Of a DNA stretch of 30,640 nucleotides, positions 30,448-30,640 are shown in pieces. Source of the stretch: DASZXJ01 sp035545895 (lineage in GTDB: Bacteria; Planctomycetota; Phycisphaerae; Tepidisphaerales; Tepidisphaeraceae); the NCBI GenBank assembly GCA_035545895.1, contig DASZXJ010000136.1:1-30640 (forward strand). The letters are read 5' to 3'. Made by a program: the position numbers and the translations under genes. Numbering within the stretch: the first letter of the stretch is position 1; each line of letters starts with the position of its first letter. Below the pieces are notes generated by a model, which searched no databases, was not told the origin of the DNA, and saw only the letters and a list, made by a program, of their open reading frames with translations.

Positions 30448-30640
30448 AGAAGTTGTTGACCGTTGTCATCCTTACTTTGGCGCTGAACTTCCTCGCCGTG
30501 GCGGGGGGAGTGGGGTGGCTTTATCAAAGCGGAAAACTCGATCGCACCAAGGTCGCCGCCATCAAGGACATTCTTTTTCCCAAGCCGGTCGATCAGCCCA
30601 CCACCCAGCCCGCCGAAGCGCCCACCACGGCTCCGGCGAT
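30444..30640 (+). CDS. Membrane-anchored protein after fliJ (3' end outside window)
   Basis: The first 65 residues are seen: a transmembrane helix (about 4-25, LLTVVILTLALNFLAVAGGVGWLY) and then a Thr/Pro/Ala-rich segment (PTTQPAEAPTTAPA). The ATG overlaps the fliJ stop (ATGA), so it belongs to the flagellar operon. In other planctomycete or alphaproteobacterial clusters a MotE-type protein with one N-terminal helix and a periplasmic coiled coil follows fliJ; that is a possibility here but the diagnostic part lies beyond the window. Confidence 0.8.
   Translation, partial: MKKLLTVVILTLALNFLAVAGGVGWLYQSGKLDRTKVAAIKDILFPKPVDQPTTQPAEAPTTAPA

Overview
The window looks like a chromosomal segment of a planctomycete, most likely of the class Phycisphaerae. 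Four things point that way: a secreted beta-helix protein that begins with an LExRxLxS-type N-terminus (the planctomycete extracellular motif) in place of a classical signal peptide; several Gfo/Idh, NPCBM and GH28-type genes; a flagellar cluster (flgB-flgC-fliE-fliF-fliG-fliH-fliI-fliJ) headed by a TPR gene, an FlgN-like chaperone and a two-component pair; and palindromic and AT-rich repeats in the intergenic spaces. The taxonomic call is inference; there is no rRNA gene here.

Layout. 1-1286: the end of an HPr-kinase-like protein without a P-loop, then hisH. 1322-3625 (minus strand): a tightly packed operon of a secreted endonuclease/exonuclease/phosphatase-fold protein, an SCO1/SenC copper chaperone, a DUF420 membrane protein and a small CPMC protein, which looks like a respiratory-oxidase assembly set without the oxidase. 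3626-4430: an 805-base non-coding stretch packed with four different repeat types. 4431-8614 (plus): a Gfo/Idh/MocA oxidoreductase, a 57-base hairpin, a Rieske ferredoxin, a GT2-GtrA fusion and a GT-C-type membrane protein. 8603-11361 (minus): an S4-less TlyA-like methyltransferase, a conserved two-helix membrane protein and pyruvate kinase. 11362-12228: a long gap with a good sigma-70 promoter and an approximately 390-base leader rich in hairpins. 12229-14364: the beta-helix/double-NPCBM protein, closed by a clear intrinsic terminator. 14496-18255 (minus): an esterase lipoprotein, a GH28-fold protein with an eroded active site, and a fatty-acid desaturase. 18552-30640 (plus): the flagellar regulatory and export/basal-body operon, running off the window.

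How the genes work together. The last 12 kb form one functional block. A cytoplasmic histidine kinase and an NtrC-type sigma-54 activator (FlgS/FlgR-like) lie immediately upstream of the genes for the proximal rod, MS ring, C-ring switch protein and export ATPase complex. The beta-helix protein, GH28-like protein and esterase plausibly act on pectin-like plant or algal polysaccharide. The strongest candidates for something new are the structured leader before the beta-helix gene, the GH28 protein that has lost three of four active-site motifs, the repeat occupying the kinase-regulator spacer, the repeat-bearing S4-less TlyA, and the intercistronic hairpins in the flagellar operon.
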